Assembly: GCA_003558195.1 (NCBI GenBank)
Contig: PWMM01000261.1
Location: 1-9,683, forward strand
Direction: 5' to 3'
Origin: Syntrophomonadaceae bacterium
GTDB lineage: Bacteria > Bacillota > Dethiobacteria > DTU022
Length of the DNA: 9,683 nucleotides
Below are positions 5,392 to 9,683 of this stretch, one piece after another. Made by a program: the position numbers and the translations under genes. Each line of letters opens with the position of its first letter. Position 1 is the stretch's first letter. The notes under the pieces were generated by a model. That model worked only from the letters and a program-made list of their open reading frames with translations, had not been told where the DNA came from and made no database searches.

Positions 5392-6237
5392 ATGGCTTTA
5401 TTAAAAATTGGTTACCTTGGCCCGCAAGGAACTTTTTCTGAAGAAGCAGCTTTACTTTATCAGGGGAAAGTTGAATGTTGCCTGTGTGAATATCCGACCA
5501 TTGGATCTGTTATCAAGGCAGTTGCTGCAGGTGAAATTGATCAGGGGCTGGTCCCTTTGGAAAACCGTCTTGAAGGTGGGGTAGGAGCCACCCTGGATTG
5601 TTTGTCTACAAGTGAAGGTATATTAATCAGGAATGAAGTTTATCACCCAATCCGGCAGTGCTTGATGGCTGAAGATGAAACAAGGCTTGGTCAAATTACT
5701 GTGGTTCTTTCTCATCCACATGCTCTCGGGCAGTGTGCGAAATTCATTGATAAACATTTATCCAAAGCTAAACTTCTACCGGTGGAAAGTACAGCTGCTG
5801 CTGCAAAAAGCCTGGCCGGTAAACCAGGTTATGCTGCAATTGCTCCCCGTCGAGCCGCCGAATTATTCAATTTAAAAATGCTGAAAGAGGGTATTGAAGA
5901 TAACAAGGAAAATGCCACCCGTTTTGTTGTTCTTTCTTCTGTTGAACAAAAACCTACTGGGAACGACAAAACTTCGCTGGTCCTGACCATCCTCGATCGT
6001 CCCGGCAGTCTTTACCGTGTGTTGGGCTGTTTTGCCCGCCGTGGGATTAACTTAACACGCATAGAATCTCGACCTTCCCGGGAAATCATTGGCGATTGGC
6101 TTTTCTTTATCGATTGTGAAGGGCACAGTGATGAATTTAGTGAAACAGGCCTGTGGCAAGAAATAAATAGTGAGATAACCTTTATAAAAATGTTGGGTTC
6201 ATACCCGAAGGGAGAAACAGATTCAGTTGATAATTAG
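5392..6237 (+). CDS. pheA: Prephenate dehydratase with C-terminal ACT domain
   Basis: It converts prephenate to phenylpyruvate, the committed Phe step. The 281 aa match the monofunctional Gram-positive form with no chorismate mutase domain. The catalytic part (about 1-185) shows GYLGPQGTFSEEAA (7-20), VPLENRLEG (54-62), LSHPHALGQC (106-115), ESTAAAA (132-138), YAAIAPRRAAELF (147-159) and ENATRFVVLS (173-182), whose TRF carries the catalytic Thr176. The ENR of the second motif replaces the usual ENS. The ACT domain (about 194-270) has the Phe-binding ESRP (225-228), with GSLY in place of GAL-V/Y, so Phe inhibition is likely. The ATG at 5392 is two bases after the aroF stop and has the same AAAGGGG and eight-base spacing as aroF, a strong sign of one operon. 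The product supports reading the T-box specifier as Phe. Confidence 0.96.
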   Translation: MALLKIGYLGPQGTFSEEAALLYQGKVECCLCEYPTIGSVIKAVAAGEIDQGLVPLENRLEGGVGATLDCLSTSEGILIRNEVYHPIRQCLMAEDETRLGQITVVLSHPHALGQCAKFIDKHLSKAKLLPVESTAAAAKSLAGKPGYAAIAPRRAAELFNLKMLKEGIEDNKENATRFVVLSSVEQKPTGNDKTSLVLTILDRPGSLYRVLGCFARRGINLTRIESRPSREIIGDWLFFIDCEGHSDEFSETGLWQEINSEITFIKMLGSYPKGETDSVDN

Positions 6238-6337
6238 TTTTATAGATCATGGCCTAACAACGGTCCATTCTGAATTACTTTAAAAACAGGTCAATTTAGC
6301 TGTTACCTGGATGTCCTCTTGATGATGTTCAGAGCTA
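6238..6337 (+). other. Non-coding stretch after pheA, no clear terminator
   Basis: This is the first part of a 292-base gap. Short overlapping inverted repeats occur (CAGGT/ACCTG at 6287-6291/6305-6309; AACAG/CTGTT at 6285-6289/6300-6304), but no GC-rich stem followed by a T-run was found, so the 3' end of the aroF-pheA RNA is unclear. I saw no gene and no remnant of the Fin zinc-ribbon protein found here in Bacillus. Confidence 0.45.
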
Positions 6338-6366
6338 TTGACGCCTTTAAGCAGTGCAGATAAAAT
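6338..6366 (+). promoter_or_regulatory. Sigma-A-type promoter of mfd
   Basis: TTGACG (6338-6343, five of six matches) and TAAAAT (6361-6366, five of six) are 17 bases apart, the best overall promoter in the window. Transcription should start near 6373, giving a leader of about 157 bases before mfd. TGCAG lies one base upstream of the -10, as it lies directly upstream of the -10 at glmU and ctc. Confidence 0.7.
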
Positions 6367-6375
6367 GGAACATAC

Positions 6376-6489
6376 AATTCAAAGCTTTTTCAAACCTATT
6401 TTCACCCATGCTTTGAATTACTATTAATTTGTAAACAGGGGGAGTTTTAATAATTCTTCCCTGTTATGCTGTACAGTTATGAGTAGCAT
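6376..6489 (+). promoter_or_regulatory. Three consecutive hairpins in the mfd leader
   Basis: Hairpin 1 starts about three bases after the predicted transcript start: AATTCAAAGC (6376-6385) pairs perfectly over 10 bp with GCTTTGAATT (6410-6419), with a 24-base loop. Hairpin 2: AACAGGGGG (6434-6442) pairs with TTCCCTGTT (6457-6465), nine pairs including two G-T. Hairpin 3: ATGCT/AGCAT (6466-6470/6485-6489). Next, TCCTT (6491-6495) is complementary to AAGGA (6517-6521) of the mfd ribosome binding site. None is followed by a T-run, so these are not standard terminators. No known riboswitch class was recognised. Confidence 0.45.
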
Positions 6490-6529
6490 GTCCTTAAAGA
6501 TTATTTAAATTTTGGCAAGGAGTAATAAA

Positions 6530-9500
6530 ATGGTGGAGCATCTGCTTGGTTTATGGTTTAATGATGAACAGTTTCAAACCTTATATCAGAAAATATCTGG
6601 TCAATCTCGATACAGGGCTATGGTTGCAGGCCTTGATAATGGCGCCCGAACTTTTTTTATGACAGCCTTGGCCTATCAATCAGCAACACCAGCGTTAATT
6701 GTCGTTCGTGATCCAGCACGCGCAGAGAAATTGTACACAGAACTTGGCAGCTTTTTCCCAGGTAAAGTTAACCTGGTTCCGCCCAGGGAATTTTTTATGA
6801 ATACTGAAGTGCTTGGTCGCAGTGAAGAATATCAGCAGATGCGCCTAAAATTTCTGGAATGGCTTGATAGCGGAGAAACTGGTATTTATGTGGTTACGGC
6901 AAATGCCCTTTTTTCAAAAATGCTCCCCTTTTCGTCCTGGCAGAAAAATATTATACATCTTTGCCCCGGGCAAAAACTGGACCGGGAAATACTAATTGAT
7001 CAATTAATTCAAAGTGGATATGAAAGATCTGCCCTGACTGAAAACAGGGGCTATTTTAGTGCCAGGGGAGATATTGTAGATATTTATCCACCAGGACAAC
7101 TTTCACCGATCCGTATCGAATTATTTGATGAGAATATTGAATCCATACGCACTTATGATCCCACCAGTCAACGTTCTATTCTAAAACTCAGTGAGGTAAA
7201 AATTAAACCGGCTAAAGAGTTAATTACTTCAGAAAAGGTTTTTAAACAGGGAGAGAAAAAAATTAATTATGAACTCGATCAGGCTCTTTCCAGGCTCAGG
7301 CGAAGAGGAGAAAAAGAAGCGGCTGTTAAGCTTGACCAGGAAGTAAAAAGGCATTTGCAGAAACTGGCTGAACCGGGGGGACTTGATTACCTGGGCAGTT
7401 ATTATCCCTTTTTTTATGAAAATGCGGGATCACTTTTGGATTACATCCCTTCTCGCTTTCTTGTTTTCATTGAAGAGCCAGTGGCGGTTGCTGAAACTGG
7501 TGATAATTTTTGCAAAGAATTTGAAGATCATTTCAACAGCAGTCTTATGGAAAAAGAACTGGTTGTTGGTTATGAGAAGTTACTCTGGAACAGTAATGAA
7601 CTCTTTCGAAGACTTAATTGCCCTTTAATAAGCTGTTCCTTATTTCAGGGAACAGGAGGACTTTTTCAACCCGATCAATCTTTTCACGTTGAAGCTAAAA
7701 GTACCCCATATTATCATGGACAATGGCAACTTTTAGCAAGCGATTACCGCGATTGGCTGGATAAAAATTACCAGGTGTTCTTCATGGCTTCTGAAATCAA
7801 CCGGGGGAATAATTTAATCCAGCAGCTTAGCGATCAAGATGTTTTTAAGAAGAGAGTAAAGAAAGGATCGGATATAGAAAATATCTCCAGCTTAGAGTCG
7901 TACCCTTTGCCTCAGGTTATTCAAGGTGGTTTGGAAGATGGATTAATCATTCCCTCACTTTCTCTTGCTCTGGTAACAGAACATAATTTACTTCCACAGC
8001 GAAAAAAGAAAAAACGGTTACGGTCCAGGGAAGGAATACGCCTTAGCGATTACCGGGATTTAAATATTGGTGATTTTGTAGTTCATGAACAACATGGTAT
8101 TGGCAAGTACCAGGGTCTTAGTACCCTTGAGGTCAGTGGTGTCAAACGTGATTACCTGCTTCTAAAATACAGGGGAACTGATAAGCTTTATATTCCTGTC
8201 GATCAGATTGCATTGATCCAAAAATACAAGGGCGGGGAAGGCTCTGCTCCCCGCCTGCATAGCCTGGGCGGAACAGAATGGCAAAAGCTAAAAAATAGAG
8301 CTAATCGGGCTGTAGAAGAATTGGCCATGGAACTATTATCTCTTTACGCCGGAAGGGAAGCAGCTGAAGGTTACAGTTTCGGCCCTGATCACCCCTGGCA
8401 GCAGGAATTTGAAACCCATTTTCCTTACGAAGAAACACCCGATCAACTCCAGGCTATTACAGATGTTAAAGCAGACCTGGAAAAACCCTACCCCATGGAT
8501 CGTTTGATCTGTGGTGATGTAGGTTATGGGAAAACCGAAGTAGCCATGCGAGCTGCTTTTAAAGTAGTTATGGAAGGTAAGCAGGTCGCGATCCTGGTGC
8601 CTACTACTGTTCTTGCCCAGCAACATTACCGGACCTTCCAGGAACGATTTGAGGGTTTCCCGGTGCGCATTGCTCAATTGAGCCGGTTTGTATCCAGAAA
8701 TGATCAAAAAGCTGTGGTTAAAGATTTATCTGCCGGCAAGGTGGACATAATTATAGGGACTCATCGTCTTCTTTCCGCTGATATTAATTATAATGATCTG
8801 GGCTTGCTAGTTTTAGATGAGGAGCAGCGGTTCGGGGTAAAGCAGAAAGAAAAAATCAGGTCCATACGCCTCGAAGTAGACACCCTCACTATGACGGCCA
8901 CACCTATCCCCAGGACTCTTCACCTTTCACTTTCAGGAGCCCGGGATTTAAGTGTTATTGATACTCCACCCGAAAATCGCTATCCTATTCAGACTTATGT
9001 TCTTGAATATTCAGATCAGATGATCAAGGAAGCAATCAACCGTGAACTAAATCGTGATGGTCAGATTTTTATTGTTTTTAACCGTGTTTCTCAAATAGAT
9101 GCCTATGCTCGTAAAATAGAAAATATGTTTCCAGGTGTTGCTGTAGCGGTAGGTCATGGTAGAATGCCTGAAATAAAACTGGAGGAAACTATGGCTGACT
9201 TCCAGGCCGGCGATTACCAGATCCTTGTATGCTCAACGATTATCGAATCAGGCCTGGATATTCCCAACGTCAATACATTAATCGTTTATGAAGCAGATAA
9301 ACTTGGTTTGGCTCAGCTGTATCAAATTAGAGGCCGTGTTGGACGTTCTAATCGCATTGCATATGCTTACCTTACTTACCGTGCAGATAAAATTGTTAAT
9401 GAAACTGCACAAAAAAGGTTAAAGGCTGTTAAAGAATTTACTGAGCTTGGTTCTGGGTTCAGGATAGCTTTACGTGATCTAGAAATCAGGGGAGCAGGCA

Positions 9501-9683
9501 ATATTTTAGGGGCTGAGCAGCATGGTTTTATCACGGTAATCGGTTTCGATCTGTACTGTAAGCTTTTAGATAAGGCTGTGGCGGAGTTAAAAGGTGAACA
9601 GACCGGACAGGCGGTGGAAACTCGCTTGGAGCTTAATGTAAATGCTTATATTCCGTCATCTTATATTAATTCTCAAAGTCAAA
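6530..9683 (+). CDS. mfd: Transcription-repair coupling factor Mfd, 3' end outside the window
   Basis: Mfd is a large ATP-driven translocase that removes RNA polymerase stalled at DNA damage and recruits UvrA for nucleotide excision repair. The ATG at 6530 follows AAGGAG (6517-6522) by seven bases, and the frame stays open for 1051 codons to the window edge. The N-terminal UvrB-like module is present (VAGLDNGARTFFMTALAY from about 35; RGYFSARGDIVDIYPPG near 178-194). The RNA polymerase-interacting domain is near 510-570 (GDFVVHEQHGIGKYQGL, then KYRGTDKLYIPVDQI). Helicase motifs are GDVGYGKT (662-669, Walker A), DEEQRFGV (763-770), TMTATPIPRTLH (787-798) and QIRGRVGRS (932-940). A RecG-like translocation segment follows (FTELGSGFRIALRDLEIRGA from about 970). 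Family members have about 1150-1180 aa, so about 100-130 C-terminal residues (the autoinhibitory, UvrA-masking domain) are missing. Confidence 0.97.
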   Translation, partial: MVEHLLGLWFNDEQFQTLYQKISGQSRYRAMVAGLDNGARTFFMTALAYQSATPALIVVRDPARAEKLYTELGSFFPGKVNLVPPREFFMNTEVLGRSEEYQQMRLKFLEWLDSGETGIYVVTANALFSKMLPFSSWQKNIIHLCPGQKLDREILIDQLIQSGYERSALTENRGYFSARGDIVDIYPPGQLSPIRIELFDENIESIRTYDPTSQRSILKLSEVKIKPAKELITSEKVFKQGEKKINYELDQALSRLRRRGEKEAAVKLDQEVKRHLQKLAEPGGLDYLGSYYPFFYENAGSLLDYIPSRFLVFIEEPVAVAETGDNFCKEFEDHFNSSLMEKELVVGYEKLLWNSNELFRRLNCPLISCSLFQGTGGLFQPDQSFHVEAKSTPYYHGQWQLLASDYRDWLDKNYQVFFMASEINRGNNLIQQLSDQDVFKKRVKKGSDIENISSLESYPLPQVIQGGLEDGLIIPSLSLALVTEHNLLPQRKKKKRLRSREGIRLSDYRDLNIGDFVVHEQHGIGKYQGLSTLEVSGVKRDYLLLKYRGTDKLYIPVDQIALIQKYKGGEGSAPRLHSLGGTEWQKLKNRANRAVEELAMELLSLYAGREAAEGYSFGPDHPWQQEFETHFPYEETPDQLQAITDVKADLEKPYPMDRLICGDVGYGKTEVAMRAAFKVVMEGKQVAILVPTTVLAQQHYRTFQERFEGFPVRIAQLSRFVSRNDQKAVVKDLSAGKVDIIIGTHRLLSADINYNDLGLLVLDEEQRFGVKQKEKIRSIRLEVDTLTMTATPIPRTLHLSLSGARDLSVIDTPPENRYPIQTYVLEYSDQMIKEAINRELNRDGQIFIVFNRVSQIDAYARKIENMFPGVAVAVGHGRMPEIKLEETMADFQAGDYQILVCSTIIESGLDIPNVNTLIVYEADKLGLAQLYQIRGRVGRSNRIAYAYLTYRADKIVNETAQKRLKAVKEFTELGSGFRIALRDLEIRGAGNILGAEQHGFITVIGFDLYCKLLDKAVAELKGEQTGQAVETRLELNVNAYIPSSYINSQSQ

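Noticed and set aside
8336..8707. A 123-aa antisense reading frame
   Set aside because: It lies opposite the Mfd domain linker and helicase motifs, has no family resemblance and is a shadow of mfd codons.

Overview
The window is a chromosomal housekeeping segment from a low-GC Gram-positive bacterium, most likely a clostridial (Bacillota) lineage. The evidence is the gene order spoVG-glmU-prs-ctc-pth-mfd, known from Bacillus and many clostridia, together with strong AGGAGG-type ribosome binding sites, GTG starts, sigma-A-type promoters and a T-box riboswitch. spoVG fits a spore-former but does not prove it. All genes are on the + strand. No mobile element, CRISPR array, tRNA or rRNA was seen.

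Layout. 1-255: the 3' part of spoVG, cut by the left edge. 256-331: a promoter region with a good sigma-A promoter and a hairpin next to the glmU ribosome binding site. 332-1327: a short glmU with the uridyltransferase half only. 1489-2442: prs (PRPP synthetase). 2444-2486: a promoter and hairpin in front of ctc that resemble the glmU arrangement. 2496-3176: ctc (ribosomal protein bL25). 3214-3237: a perfect 8-bp hairpin. 3280-3855: pth (peptidyl-tRNA hydrolase). 3857-4165: promoter and complete T-box leader with a probable Phe (TTC) specifier and an intrinsic terminator. 4340-5389 and 5392-6237: aroF (DAHP synthase, type I-beta) and pheA (prephenate dehydratase), a two-gene operon under the T-box. 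6238-6529: non-coding, with a sigma-A promoter and a three-hairpin leader. 6530 to the right edge: mfd, cut near its C-terminus.

How it works together. The backbone genes supply UDP-sugar and PRPP precursors, a 5S rRNA-binding protein, peptidyl-tRNA recycling and transcription-coupled repair. The aroF-pheA pair sits between pth and mfd, where Bacillus has fin. It encodes the first step of the shikimate pathway and the Phe-specific branch step, and the T-box predicts that uncharged tRNA-Phe switches it on.

The most notable points are: GlmU ends at the position where its acetyltransferase active site should begin, with no remnant downstream; the glmU and ctc promoters share a nearly identical 19-20 bp spacer/-10 block built into a hairpin beside the ribosome binding site; and mfd has a promoter followed at once by consecutive hairpins. 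I found no wholly new multi-gene system.
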